A stretch of DNA of 42,245 bases from NCBI RefSeq assembly GCF_001423125.1, contig NZ_LMNW01000031.1, positions 1-42,245 of the forward strand, read 5' to 3'. The translations under genes and the position numbers were made by a program. The notes under the pieces were generated by a model. That model did not search any database, was not told the DNA's origin, and was given only the letters and a program-made list of their open reading frames with translations. Source of the stretch: Duganella sp. Leaf126 (GTDB lineage Bacteria > Pseudomonadota > Gammaproteobacteria > Burkholderiales > Burkholderiaceae_D). Of the stretch, positions 8,219 to 17,578 are shown in pieces (positions within the stretch are counted from its first letter, which is position 1; every line of letters starts with the position of its first letter).

Positions 8219-10306
8219 ATGACACCTGTTGCACCCGTCCCCCAGTCCCTCGCTGCCAAGCTGGGCTGGGCCGTCGTCGCCTTGCTGGGCGCCGCTGCGC
8301 TGGGCTTCATCGCCCTCAAGCGCGGCGAGTCGATCAGCGCCATCTGGATCGTGATCGCCGCCGTCTGCGTCTACCTGATCGCCTACCGTTACTACAGCCT
8401 GTACATCGCCAAAAACGTGCTTGGCCTGGACGCCAGGCGCCTGACGCCGGCGCAGCGCCTCAACGACGGCCTCGATTACGTGCCCACCAATAAGAACGTG
8501 CTGTTCGGCCACCACTTCGCCGCCATTGCCGGCGCCGGTCCGCTGGTCGGCCCGGTGCTGGCCGCGCAGATGGGCTACCTGCCCGGCATGTTGTGGATCC
8601 TGGCGGGCGTGGTGTTTGCCGGCGCGGTGCAGGACTTCATCGTGCTGTTCATTTCGATGCGCCGCGACGGCCGCTCGCTGGGCGACTTGATCAAGTCGGA
8701 ACTGGGCCAGATCCCGGGCATGATCGCCCTGCTCGGCACCTTCATGATCATGGTCATCATCCTGGCCGTGCTGGCGCTGATCGTGGTCAAGGCGCTGACC
8801 CACTCGCCGTGGGGCAGCTTCACCGTGATGGCCACCATCCCGATCGCGCTGTTCATGGGCGTGTATTCGCGCTTCATCCGCGTGGGCCGCATCGGCGAAG
8901 TGTCGATCATCGGCTTCGTGCTGCTGATGGCGGCCATCTTCGGCGGCCAGTATGTGCAGGAACACGCTGCGCTGGCGCCGCTGTTCGACTTCACCGGCAC
9001 CGAGCTGACCTGGATGCTGATCGGCTACGGTTTCGTCGCTTCCGTGCTGCCCGTGTGGCTGCTGCTGGCGCCGCGCGACTACCTGTCCACCTTCCTCAAG
9101 ATCGGCACCATCGTCGGCCTGGCGGTGGGCATCATCGCGGTGGCGCCGTACCTGAAAATGCCGGCCATGACCAAGTTCATCGACGGCACCGGCCCGGTCT
9201 GGGCCGGCTCGTTGTTCCCGTTCCTGTTCATCACCATCGCCTGCGGCGCCGTGTCCGGCTTCCACGCGCTGATCGCCTCGGGCACCACGCCCAAGATGAT
9301 CGAAAACGAAATCCACGCCCGCTACATCGGCTACGGCGCCATGCTGATGGAGTCGTTCGTCGCCATCATGGCGCTGGTGGCCGCCTCGACCATCGAGCCG
9401 GGCATCTACTTCGCCATGAACAGCCCGGCTGCCCTGATCGGCACCACGCCGGAATCGGCCGCCGCCGCGATCTCGCAGTGGGGCTTTTATATCACCCCGG
9501 AAATGCTGGTGCAGACTGCCAAGGACGTGGGCGAGCACAGCATCATCTCGCGCGCCGGCGGCGCCCCGACGCTGGCCGTGGGCATGGCCCACATCCTGTC
9601 GAACGCGATCGGCGGCCAGGCCATGATGGCGTTCTGGTACCACTTCGCCATCCTGTTCGAGGCGCTGTTCATCCTCACCGCCGTGGACGCCGGCACCCGC
9701 GCCGGCCGCTTCATGCTGCAGGACTTGCTGGGCGCCTTCGTGCCAGCCATGAAGCAGACCGAAAACACCTTCGCCAACCTGGTCGCTACCGGCCTGTGCG
9801 TGGCGGCCTGGGGCTACTTCCTGTACCAGGGCGTGGTCGATCCGCTGGGCGGCATCAACACGCTGTGGCCGCTGTTCGGCATCGCCAACCAGATGCTGGC
9901 CGCGATCGCGCTGATGCTCGGTACCTGCGTGCTGTTCAAGATGAAGCGCGGCCAGTACGCGTGGGTCACCATCGTGCCGACCGTCTGGCTGCTGCTGTGC
10001 ACGCTGACGGCCGGCTGGCAGAAGATGTTCCATGCCGATCCGAAAATCGGCTTCCTGGCGCACGCTGCCAAGTACCAGGGCGCCATCGACGAAGGCAAGA
10101 TCCTGGCCCCGGCCAAGTCGATGGCGCAGATGCAGCAGGTGGTGTTCAACGATTACCTCGACGCCGGTCTGGCCGGCTTCTTCGTGATCGTTGTGCTCAG
10201 TGTGCTGGTATTCGGCATCCGCACCGTGGTCAGGGCGCGCGCCAGCAGCGGACCCACCGTCAACGAGGGGCCGCTGGTGCTGGCGCCAGCCGGCGCCAAG
10301 GTGTAA
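8219..10306 (+). CDS. cstA: CstA-family carbon starvation/pyruvate transporter
   Basis: A 695-residue polytopic inner-membrane protein with more than a dozen hydrophobic helices. Family signatures include TNKNVLFGHHFAAIAGAGP near residue 85, SGFHALIASGTTPKM near 350, and GGAPTLAVGMAHILS with the following helices near 450. CstA and BtsT import pyruvate or peptides under nutrient limitation in the inner membrane. I chose the ATG at 8219 because GGAGGA stands four bases upstream; an ATG at 8177 has no such site. A YbdD-type gene begins two bases after the stop, the normal partner arrangement. A Cache-domain kinase and NarL-type regulator are divergent, which suggests local two-component control as in E. 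coli btsSR-btsT, although those belong to a different kinase family. Substrate choice between pyruvate and peptides cannot be read from sequence. Confidence 0.95.
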   Translation: MTPVAPVPQSLAAKLGWAVVALLGAAALGFIALKRGESISAIWIVIAAVCVYLIAYRYYSLYIAKNVLGLDARRLTPAQRLNDGLDYVPTNKNVLFGHHFAAIAGAGPLVGPVLAAQMGYLPGMLWILAGVVFAGAVQDFIVLFISMRRDGRSLGDLIKSELGQIPGMIALLGTFMIMVIILAVLALIVVKALTHSPWGSFTVMATIPIALFMGVYSRFIRVGRIGEVSIIGFVLLMAAIFGGQYVQEHAALAPLFDFTGTELTWMLIGYGFVASVLPVWLLLAPRDYLSTFLKIGTIVGLAVGIIAVAPYLKMPAMTKFIDGTGPVWAGSLFPFLFITIACGAVSGFHALIASGTTPKMIENEIHARYIGYGAMLMESFVAIMALVAASTIEPGIYFAMNSPAALIGTTPESAAAAISQWGFYITPEMLVQTAKDVGEHSIISRAGGAPTLAVGMAHILSNAIGGQAMMAFWYHFAILFEALFILTAVDAGTRAGRFMLQDLLGAFVPAMKQTENTFANLVATGLCVAAWGYFLYQGVVDPLGGINTLWPLFGIANQMLAAIALMLGTCVLFKMKRGQYAWVTIVPTVWLLLCTLTAGWQKMFHADPKIGFLAHAAKYQGAIDEGKILAPAKSMAQMQQVVFNDYLDAGLAGFFVIVVLSVLVFGIRTVVRARASSGPTVNEGPLVLAPAGAKV

Positions 10307-10308
10307 CG

Positions 10309-10509
10309 ATGCTCGGCGAAATCGCCAAGGCCGGCCGCTACCTCGGGCAAAGCATGCGCCTGATGATGGGCCTGCCCGATTACGACACCTACGTCAGCCA
10401 CCGCGAGCAGACCCATCCGGGCGAGCCGGTGATGACGTACGAGGAGTTTTTCAAGGAACGCCAGGAGGCCCGCTACGGCGGGGCCGGCAAGCGCGGCGGC
10501 TGCTGCTGA
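10309..10509 (+). CDS. YbdD/YjiX family small protein
   Basis: A 66-residue protein matching the YbdD/YjiX family: MGLPDYDTYVSHREQTHP, VMTYEEFFKERQEARYGG and a terminal Cys-Cys pair. Members nearly always follow a CstA-type transporter gene and are thought to act with it. The ATG is two bases after the cstA stop, so translation is probably coupled. There is no membrane helix or signal peptide, so it should be cytosolic or membrane-associated through CstA. Confidence 0.92.
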   Translation: MLGEIAKAGRYLGQSMRLMMGLPDYDTYVSHREQTHPGEPVMTYEEFFKERQEARYGGAGKRGGCC

Positions 10510-10655
10510 CGGATTTTTTTACACTGCCGTCCGCCGCGCGCTGCTGCCTGCGCGCAAGTGCCTGATTTCACAGCGTTCATGAGCGCTGGCAAGGGTTTTG
10601 CTCCAGGGCTGGCATGGTCCCGATTTCCGGGCGCCATCCACCTCAGGGAGCAACC

Positions 10656-11642
10656 ATGAAAAACTGCCCAACCGCGCTGGCCACCTTCGCGACGATTGCC
10701 GCCGCACTGGCCGCCCCCCCTACTGCCATTGCCGGCCCCGCGATCGGTTTCGATCCGACCGGCAGCGGCAATTACAGCACCTACGCCGACCTGTGGACCC
10801 ACGTCACCGATACCGGGCTCACCAGCGGCTTCGTCCCCGGCGCCAGCGTCGGTGGCGCCAACGCTGCCGCGCCCTATCTGACCGAGTTCCGCTCGCAGAT
10901 GGTGGTCGGCACCATGTCCAACAGCAACACCCCGGCCCTGGTCACGCCGGCCGGCCTCAACCAGAGTTTCGAGCTCAGCAAGGTGGTGCGCTTCCAGGAA
11001 CTGGTCGACAGCCAGAACGCCAGCACCGCCCACTTCACGCTGCCGCCCGCCCAGGCCGCTGCCATGGATGTCGATCCGCTGCGCGCCGGCGTGCAGAACC
11101 TGGCCATCTATTTCGACCGCATCACGCCCGGTGCGGGCAGCAGCAAATCCGTGCCCGGCAACGGCAACGGCACCGTGGCCTGCTACGGCGCCGGCGCCAC
11201 CTCCACCGGCTGCGGCACGGCGCCGGGCGACCCCGATGGCGACGGCCTGCTGATCCTGTCGGGCCACCTGGTGTTCAACGACGCCAGCTTTTCGACCGTC
11301 AACGGCATCGGCACCGGCTCGTTCGACACCCGCTTCGTGATCGATTATGTCGACGCCAACTACCTCGACGTTGTCACCGGCGCCATCTTCCAGGACAAGA
11401 CCACCGGCACCACCAACGTACCGTCGTTCTTCACGCCCACCATGATGTGGGACGGCAGCACGCCCACCACGGTGCCGTTCCTGAAGGTCGATTCGTCGCA
11501 ATCGTTCGCAGCCCAGGCGGTGCCGGAACCGGCCACGCTGGCGATCATGGGATTGGGCTTTGCCGGCCTGGCCTTGATGCGCCGCAAACAGGGCGCGCCG
11601 GGCAGGCAGGTTGCCGCTGCCGGCGGGCTGTGCCCGGCCTGA
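10656..11642 (+). CDS. PEP-CTERM sorting domain exported protein
   Basis: A 328-residue exported protein. An N-terminal signal peptide (about 1-27, ending near TAIAGPA) and a C-terminal sorting signal starting VPEPATLAIMGL near residue 289, followed by a hydrophobic helix and an RRK stop-transfer, mark it as a substrate of exosortase/EpsH. The body is rich in Thr, Ser, Gly and Asn and has a GDPDGDGLLIL segment that could bind calcium. I recognise no enzyme domain. The ATG at 10656 has AGGGAG eight bases upstream; the open frame starts earlier without such a site. A 17-residue tail follows the RRK, slightly longer than usual. The gene is followed by a terminator and stands alone. The exosortase is not in the window. 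Confidence 0.88.
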   Translation: MKNCPTALATFATIAAALAAPPTAIAGPAIGFDPTGSGNYSTYADLWTHVTDTGLTSGFVPGASVGGANAAAPYLTEFRSQMVVGTMSNSNTPALVTPAGLNQSFELSKVVRFQELVDSQNASTAHFTLPPAQAAAMDVDPLRAGVQNLAIYFDRITPGAGSSKSVPGNGNGTVACYGAGATSTGCGTAPGDPDGDGLLILSGHLVFNDASFSTVNGIGTGSFDTRFVIDYVDANYLDVVTGAIFQDKTTGTTNVPSFFTPTMMWDGSTPTTVPFLKVDSSQSFAAQAVPEPATLAIMGLGFAGLALMRRKQGAPGRQVAAAGGLCPA

Positions 11643-11652
11643 TGGCGGGACA

Positions 11653-11713
11653 CGCCAGCCGCGCTGGCGGCAGCCGAAGGCGGAGCAGGCGCAGGCCCGG
11701 TCCGCCTTTTTTT
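11653..11713 (+). terminator. terminator after the PEP-CTERM gene
   Basis: Two hairpins follow the stop: CGCCAGC/GCTGGCG (11653-11669), then AAGGCGGA (11677-11684) pairing with TCCGCCTT (11701-11708), which runs into a T-tract to 11713. The second has the form of an intrinsic terminator, with a rather long 16-base loop. Confidence 0.65.
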
Positions 11714-11830
11714 ATCGGTAGCAGGCACAACATCGGACGCGGTTTGGATCCAGATCAATAACGCTCCGACTTCCTGGCTATATTTTTCCTGTTGGCACTA
11801 AATGATCAGCCTGCTTTCAGGGAATCTCCG

Positions 11831-14800
11831 ATGTCCCATCACGAACCTTCCGGCCTGAGCCAGCGGCTGACCATGCTCTCGATGCTCTCGACCGGCAGCG
11901 CGCTGCTGCTCGTGTTCCTGACGTTTGCCGGCACCTCGTTCATGAACCGACAGGAAGAAGAGCTCGGCCAGCTGGCGACGCTGGCCGCCGTGCTCGGCGC
12001 CGGCGGTAGCGACGGTCCCGGCAAACCCCCCGCCGCAGGCCAGGACCACCGGCAGCTGGCACAACAGCTGCAGGCGCTGGCCCACGACCGCGACATCTTG
12101 CAGGCAGCCGTGTACGATCGCGGCGGCGCCCTGCTGGCACGCTACAGTTCGCCACGTCTGCGGCAGTCTCAGGCTGCACCCGAGCGGTTACCGGCCGAGG
12201 TGCTGTCCGCTCATCTGCAGACCGACGACCTGTCGGCCAGTGGCGCCGGCGATGGGGCCACGCCGGCATCCGGTGACGGACTGCCTGGCGGCAGCCGCGC
12301 GGCCCCCCCGGCAGGCGGGCGCACAGACGCCAGGGCAGGCGCGCTGGCTGGTGACATGACGAGTGGCGCGCAAAGCGGTACGGCGGGCGAAGCTGACACG
12401 GATCCCGCAGCCGAACCGGCCGGCCCCAGCGGCCCGCCCTGGATGCCGGCCAACCGTGTCTATCGCGCCTTTGTCCGGCACGGCGAGCCTGCCGGGGTGA
12501 TCCTGCTCGAGCGCAGCGCGCTGCCGATGTGGTTCGACATCCTGAAAAGCCTGGGCGCGGCAGTCGTTGCCGCTGCACTGGCGTTCATGACGGCGCTGCT
12601 GTTCGCGGCCCGCTCGCGCGGCAGCGTGACCGAACCGGTTGCGCGGCTGATCGCGGCCGCGCAGCAGGTCAGCCGCGGCCAGCCCACCGAGCGCATCCTG
12701 CACCAGCGCGGCGACGACCTGGGCGCCCTGATCGACAGCTTCAACGACATGCTGGCCCAGGTAGAAGCGCGCGACGGCGCCCTGGCCCAGTACCGCGACC
12801 AGCTCGAACGCCAGGTGGGCGTGCGCACCGAGCAGCTGGAAAAGGCCAAGAACGCAGCCGAGGCGGCCAGCCAGGCGAAAAGCGCCTTCCTGGCCACCAT
12901 GAGTCACGAGATCCGCACCCCGATGAACGGCGTGCTGGGCATGACCGAGCTGCTGCTGGCCACCCGGCTGAACGAGCAGCAGCGCCACTACACGAGCATG
13001 GTCAAGCGCTCGGGCGAACATCTGCTGGTGATCATCAACGACATCCTCGATTTTTCCAAGATCGAGGCCGGCAAGCTGACGGTCGAATACATCCAGTTCA
13101 ACTTCCGCGACCTGCTCCACGATATCGACCACGTGTTCTCGCCCCAGGCCGACGCCAAGGGCCTGCGGCTGGAACTGCAGGTGGCCTGCGACATCCCGGT
13201 CGCCATCTGCGGCGACCCCAACCGGCTGCGCCAGGTGATCTTCAACCTGCTCGGCAACGCTGTCAAATTTACCGACACCGGCGAGATCACGGTCAAGGTG
13301 GCAGTGGCGGCCGAAGACGCCCAGCGCGTGAGCTTGCGCTTCGAGGTGCACGACACCGGCATCGGCGTCTCCAGCGAGGCGCGCGGGCGCATCTTCGATT
13401 CGTTCTCGCAGGCGGACGGATCGACCACGCGCAAGCATGGCGGCACCGGCCTGGGCCTGGCGATCTCCAAGCAGCTGGTGGAGTTGATGGGCGGCACGAT
13501 CGGTGTCGATCATGCGCTGACGCAAGGGTCGATCTTCTGGTTCGCCGTACATTTCGACAAGCCGCGCGTCGATATAGACGATCCCATTCATACCTCCCAC
13601 GGACTCCGCACCTTGATCGTCGATGACAACCCCGCCAGCAGAAGCGAGCTGGAACGCCTGCTGGCGTCCTGGCGCATCGCTGCCACCGCCAGCACCGCCA
13701 CCGAAGCCCTGCCCGTCCTGCGCCAGGCGGCAGCAGACGGCCAGCCCTACAACGCCGTCCTGATGGAGATGGCGCTGCCGCGCACCAGCGGCCTGGCGCT
13801 GGCCGCCGCGATCCACGCCGAGCCCGGTCTGGCCGACTTGCGCATCCTGCTGCTGAGCACCGAGCGCGATGCCGCCGACAGCGTCCAGCAGCGCGCCGCC
13901 GGGGTCGCTTTTCAGCTGATCAAGCCGGCGCGCGAATGCGATCTGCATTACGGCCTGTTCAGCCGTGCCACACCGGGCGCCTTGCCGGCGCTGCGGGCGC
14001 CGACGGGCCAGCCGCGCCACCGCAACGGCACGCCGCCCGCTGCAGCCGTGGCCCCGGCCGCGCCGCCGGTGGACACGCTGAGCGCCTCGGGACCACCGCC
14101 ACGCCAGCGGCGCAGCCGCAAGGTCTTGCTGGCCGAAGACAACCCGGTCAACGTGGAGGTGGCCAGCGCCATGCTCGAAAGCCTGGGCCTGGACGTCAGC
14201 CGTGCCTGCAACGGCGAGGAAGCGCTGCTGCGACTGCAGTCGGGCGACTTCGACCTGGTGCTGATGGATTGCCAGATGCCGGTGATGGACGGTTTCGCCG
14301 CCACCGCCGCCATCCGCCGCCGCGAACAGCAGCACGGACGCACGCGCAGCCTGCCGATCGTCGCCATCACCGCCAACGCGCTGCAAGGCGACCGCGAAGC
14401 GTGCCTGGCGGCAGGCATGGACGACTACCTGAGCAAGCCGTTCACGCAACAGGCACTGGCCCAGACCATCGCCCGCTGGATCACGCTGCCCCGTACTGCG
14501 CCGGGACTGCCGGGAGCCGCTGCTGCCGATATCGATGCACGTGTCGATGGCGCAGGGAGCGCCGACGTCGATGGCCTTGGCGACCGTTTTGATGCTGTCG
14601 AGCGTTTCGATGCTGTCGAGCGTTTCGATGCTGTCGAGCGTTTCGATCCTGTCGATCCTGTCGATCTTTTCGCCCCCGTCGAGCGCGCCGAGCGCGCAGA
14701 TCGCACTGAGCGTTCCGATCGTCTCAAGCCTGCCAAGCCTGCCGAAGCTGCCACGCTCGGCGACAGCGCCGGTCGGGCCGATAGTGCCGCCGGGGCTGAA

Positions 14801-15241
14801 ACGTGCGCGCTGGCTCAGGAACCCGGCATCGGCGCCAAGCCGCCAGTGCTGCCTCCGTCGCCCGCCGCGTCCGGGCCCGCCGGCGACATCGCGATCAACG
14901 TCCAGGCGCTGGCCAATATCCGCGCGCTCAGCGCCAGCCACGGCGAGGCGCTGCTCGAACGGGTGCTGCACGCGTACCTGGCCGACACGCCGCCCCATCT
15001 GCAGGCGCTGCACACGGCGATCGAAGCGGGCAATACCGACCAGCTGCGCAAGACCGCGCACACGCTCAAGAGCAGCAGCGCCAACGTCGGCGCGCTGGTC
15101 TTGTCGCAGCGCTGCAAGGATCTCGAACAGCTGGGCCGCAACAACACCACCGCTGGCGCCGCCGAGCTGCTGGCAGACATGGAACATTCCTTCCAGGCCG
15201 TGCGACAGGCATTGGGGGCTTTACTGGAAAAGGAACTCTGA
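11831..15241 (+). CDS. hybrid sensor kinase (HAMP-HisKA-HATPase-REC-REC-Hpt)
   Basis: A 1136-residue membrane kinase of the BarA/ArcB type. It has a membrane helix (about 18-38), a periplasmic region (40-230) with a low-complexity Ala/Gly/Pro stretch, a second helix (235-260), HAMP (to about 315), HisKA with His359 ([11 protein letters not shown]), an ATPase domain ([26 protein letters not shown]), a first receiver (about 595-710), a second receiver (765-885) and a C-terminal Hpt with His1077 ([14 protein letters not shown]). In the first receiver the phospho-acceptor position reads Glu646 (VLMEMALP), so it is probably not phosphorylated; the second is intact (Asp813, LVLMDCQMP). The linker before Hpt contains a tandem hexapeptide repeat (RFDAVE). 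The ATG at 11831 has AGGGAA upstream and is preferred over TTG 11792. The response regulator gene begins two bases after the stop, so its receiver is the likely recipient of the Hpt phosphoryl group. Confidence 0.94.
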   Translation: MSHHEPSGLSQRLTMLSMLSTGSALLLVFLTFAGTSFMNRQEEELGQLATLAAVLGAGGSDGPGKPPAAGQDHRQLAQQLQALAHDRDILQAAVYDRGGALLARYSSPRLRQSQAAPERLPAEVLSAHLQTDDLSASGAGDGATPASGDGLPGGSRAAPPAGGRTDARAGALAGDMTSGAQSGTAGEADTDPAAEPAGPSGPPWMPANRVYRAFVRHGEPAGVILLERSALPMWFDILKSLGAAVVAAALAFMTALLFAARSRGSVTEPVARLIAAAQQVSRGQPTERILHQRGDDLGALIDSFNDMLAQVEARDGALAQYRDQLERQVGVRTEQLEKAKNAAEAASQAKSAFLATMSHEIRTPMNGVLGMTELLLATRLNEQQRHYTSMVKRSGEHLLVIINDILDFSKIEAGKLTVEYIQFNFRDLLHDIDHVFSPQADAKGLRLELQVACDIPVAICGDPNRLRQVIFNLLGNAVKFTDTGEITVKVAVAAEDAQRVSLRFEVHDTGIGVSSEARGRIFDSFSQADGSTTRKHGGTGLGLAISKQLVELMGGTIGVDHALTQGSIFWFAVHFDKPRVDIDDPIHTSHGLRTLIVDDNPASRSELERLLASWRIAATASTATEALPVLRQAAADGQPYNAVLMEMALPRTSGLALAAAIHAEPGLADLRILLLSTERDAADSVQQRAAGVAFQLIKPARECDLHYGLFSRATPGALPALRAPTGQPRHRNGTPPAAAVAPAAPPVDTLSASGPPPRQRRSRKVLLAEDNPVNVEVASAMLESLGLDVSRACNGEEALLRLQSGDFDLVLMDCQMPVMDGFAATAAIRRREQQHGRTRSLPIVAITANALQGDREACLAAGMDDYLSKPFTQQALAQTIARWITLPRTAPGLPGAAAADIDARVDGAGSADVDGLGDRFDAVERFDAVERFDAVERFDPVDPVDLFAPVERAERADRTERSDRLKPAKPAEAATLGDSAGRADSAAGAETCALAQEPGIGAKPPVLPPSPAASGPAGDIAINVQALANIRALSASHGEALLERVLHAYLADTPPHLQALHTAIEAGNTDQLRKTAHTLKSSSANVGALVLSQRCKDLEQLGRNNTTAGAAELLADMEHSFQAVRQALGALLEKEL
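14585..14656 (+). repeat. 18-bp tandem repeat inside the hybrid kinase gene
   Basis: Four copies of an 18-bp unit start at 14585, 14603, 14621 and 14639. The first differs by one base and the last diverges into CCTGTCGAT repeats. The unit is in frame and encodes RFDAVE. It lies in the flexible linker between the second receiver and the Hpt domain, where copy number changes would alter linker length without breaking the frame. Confidence 0.9.
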
Positions 15242-15242
15242 C

Positions 15243-17405
15243 ATGGCCACTCCCCCGCCCCGCAGCCGCGCCCTGGTCCTGGTGGCCGACGACGATCCCG
15301 TGATGCGCCTGCTGATGCTGGAAATGCTGGCCCAGGTCGAGCTCGACGCGGTGGAAGCCGCGGACGGCGTCGAAGCGCTGGCGCGCTACCAGGAGCTGGC
15401 GCCGGACCTGGTGCTGCTTGACGTGGAGATGCCGGGCATGGACGGCTTTGCGGTCTGCCGCGAAATCCGCCGCCTGGACACCCATCCGGCAGCCCCCATC
15501 ATCATGGTCACCGGCGGCGACGAGCTTGAATCGGTAACGCGTGCGTACGAGGCGGGCGCCACCGATTTCGTCTCCAAGCCGATCAACTGGCCCATCCTCG
15601 GCCACCGCGTACTGTACGTGCTGCGCGCCTCCGACGCCATCATCCGCCTGCGCATCGCCGACGCCCAGCACCGCGCGGTGCTGGCGGCGATACCGGACAC
15701 GTTTTTCCGCATGAACAAGGATGGCTACTACCTCGATTACGAGCAGGGCCACGAGGCCAGCGACGTGTTTTCCAGCGACCTATGCGTGGGCCGCCATCTG
15801 AACGACGTGCTGCCGTCCGACATCGCCCGCCGCATGCTGGACAAGGTGCACACCGTGCTCGACACGCAACGTATCAGTTCGCTCGATTACGAGCTGCCCG
15901 TCACCAGCGGCGCCGCGCCGCTGCGCCCGCGGCATGGCGAACACGCGGTGGCGGCGCCGGTGCGCCACTTCGAGGCGCGGCTGGTGGCCACCGGTCCCAA
16001 TGAAGTGCTGGGCCTGGTGCGCGATATCAGCGAGCGCAAGCGCACCGAAGAACAGATCCGCCGGCTCGCCTATTGCGACAGCCTGACCGGCATCCCCAAC
16101 CGTCAGGCCTTTCTCGAAACGCTGGAGGCCGAACTGGTTCGCTCACGCAAGGGCAACAAGAAGTTCGCCGTGCTGTTCATGGACCTCGACGCCTTCAAGC
16201 GCATCAACGACACGCTGGGCCACGACGTCGGCGACCACCTGCTGATGGCGGTCTCGGAGCGGCTGCGCGACACCACGCGGCCCAGCGACCTGGTCTCGCG
16301 CACCGAGGTCGGCATCAACAACCTGGCGCGCCTGGGCGGCGACGAATTCACGATCCTGATACCGGACCTGGAACGCGTGGAAAACGCCCTCAACGTCGCT
16401 CACCGGGTCAAGGAAGCGATGCGGCGGCCGTTCCAGATCGACACCCACGAAATATTCGTCACGGCCAGCATCGGTATCTCGCTGTACCCGGAAGACGGCG
16501 AAGATTGCAGCTCGCTGCTCAAGTTCGCCGACACGGCCATGTACCACGCCAAAAGCTGCGGCAAGAACAATGCCAAGCTTTACAGCTCGTCGCTGACGAT
16601 GCAGATCATGAGCCATGTGCAGCTCGAAGTGGGCTTGCGCAAGGCGCTGCAGAACGACGAGCTGTACCTGCTGTACCAGCCGCAGATCGCCGTCGCCAGC
16701 AACCGCATCGTGGGCGTGGAAGCGCTGGTGCGCTGGCGCCATCCCGAGCGCGGCGTCATCTCGCCCACCGAATTCATTCCGCTGGCCGAGGAAACCGGCC
16801 TGATCGTTCAGATCGGCGAATGGGTGCTGCGCACGGCCTGTCGCCAGGCCATGGACTGGCAGACGGCAGGCCAGCACGTGCTGCGGGTGGCAGTCAATCT
16901 GTCGGCCAAGCAGTTCAAGGACGACAACCTGGCGCAGATCGTGTTCTCGGCCCTGCAGGACACCGGCCTGCCCTCCCACCTGCTGGAACTGGAACTGACC
17001 GAAGGCACGCTGATGGACGACGCCCGCGCCACCATGGTCACGCTGGAACAGTTGCGAGCGATCGGCGTGTACCTGTCGATCGACGACTTCGGTACCGGCT
17101 ACTCGTCGATGAATTACCTGAAGCGCTTCAACGTCCGCGCGCTGAAGATCGACCGCAGTTTCATCAGCGGCCTGCCGCAGGACTCGGAAAACGCCGCCAT
17201 CACGCGCGCCATCATCGCCATGGCGCACGGCCTCAAGCTCGCAGTCGTGGCCGAAGGCGTGGAAACGGGCGAGCAACTGCTGCTGCTGGAACAATACGGC
17301 TGCGACATGGCCCAGGGCTACCTGCTGGGCCGGCCATCGCCGCCGGCAGCGATCGGCCTGATGCTGGACGGCGGCGCCGCTCCCGACACGCCAGCGGCGT
17401 CCTGA
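15243..17405 (+). CDS. response regulator with GGDEF and EAL domains
   Basis: A 720-residue protein. It has a receiver domain (10-125) with Asp16-18, phospho-acceptor Asp60 (LVLLDVEMPGMDG) and the Lys of VSKPI, a PAS-like segment (about 140-270), a GGDEF domain with the motif at 365-369, and an EAL domain from about 475 (EALVRW near 493, [21 protein letters not shown]). An RPSD sequence resembles the inhibitory site but lies too far upstream of GGDEF because of a roughly nine-residue insertion (TEVGINNLA), so feedback inhibition may be altered. Both catalytic domains look intact. The start is two bases after the hybrid kinase stop, so the two are translationally linked and very probably form a phosphorelay that sets c-di-GMP levels. 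Whether the net output is synthesis or breakdown cannot be told from sequence. Confidence 0.94.
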   Translation: MATPPPRSRALVLVADDDPVMRLLMLEMLAQVELDAVEAADGVEALARYQELAPDLVLLDVEMPGMDGFAVCREIRRLDTHPAAPIIMVTGGDELESVTRAYEAGATDFVSKPINWPILGHRVLYVLRASDAIIRLRIADAQHRAVLAAIPDTFFRMNKDGYYLDYEQGHEASDVFSSDLCVGRHLNDVLPSDIARRMLDKVHTVLDTQRISSLDYELPVTSGAAPLRPRHGEHAVAAPVRHFEARLVATGPNEVLGLVRDISERKRTEEQIRRLAYCDSLTGIPNRQAFLETLEAELVRSRKGNKKFAVLFMDLDAFKRINDTLGHDVGDHLLMAVSERLRDTTRPSDLVSRTEVGINNLARLGGDEFTILIPDLERVENALNVAHRVKEAMRRPFQIDTHEIFVTASIGISLYPEDGEDCSSLLKFADTAMYHAKSCGKNNAKLYSSSLTMQIMSHVQLEVGLRKALQNDELYLLYQPQIAVASNRIVGVEALVRWRHPERGVISPTEFIPLAEETGLIVQIGEWVLRTACRQAMDWQTAGQHVLRVAVNLSAKQFKDDNLAQIVFSALQDTGLPSHLLELELTEGTLMDDARATMVTLEQLRAIGVYLSIDDFGTGYSSMNYLKRFNVRALKIDRSFISGLPQDSENAAITRAIIAMAHGLKLAVVAEGVETGEQLLLLEQYGCDMAQGYLLGRPSPPAAIGLMLDGGAAPDTPAAS

Positions 17406-17518
17406 CTGCAGACCACCGCCGACGCTTTCGGTTCCATACCGCGCATTGATCCAGCGCAGGGACCTGCCTGCGCCACCGCATAAGATAAGCCGATCACTCC
17501 GCCTAATGCCTGCTGCTT

Positions 17519-17568
17519 ATCGTTTGCCTTGATCGTTTGCCGTCATCGTTTGCCGTCCATCGTCTGCC
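17519..17568 (+). repeat. short direct repeats upstream of the oxygenase-like gene
   Basis: ATCGTTTGCC occurs at 17519-17528, 17532-17541 and 17545-17554, with a one-base variant at 17559-17568. The spacing is 13, 13 and 14 bp. The array ends 11 bases before the ATG at 17579 and covers the place where a ribosome site would be expected. No Shine-Dalgarno is evident. Confidence 0.8.
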
Positions 17569-17578
17569 GCGAATCGCC

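Noticed and set aside
8033..10063. Very long N-terminal extension of the Cache-domain kinase frame across cstA
   Set aside because: It is antisense to the well-supported cstA gene and has low-complexity composition; the kinase homology starts at MKLRQK.
12188..15187. A 999-codon minus-strand frame opposite the hybrid kinase
   Set aside because: Composition is typical of an antisense frame, and the opposite strand carries a complete kinase architecture.
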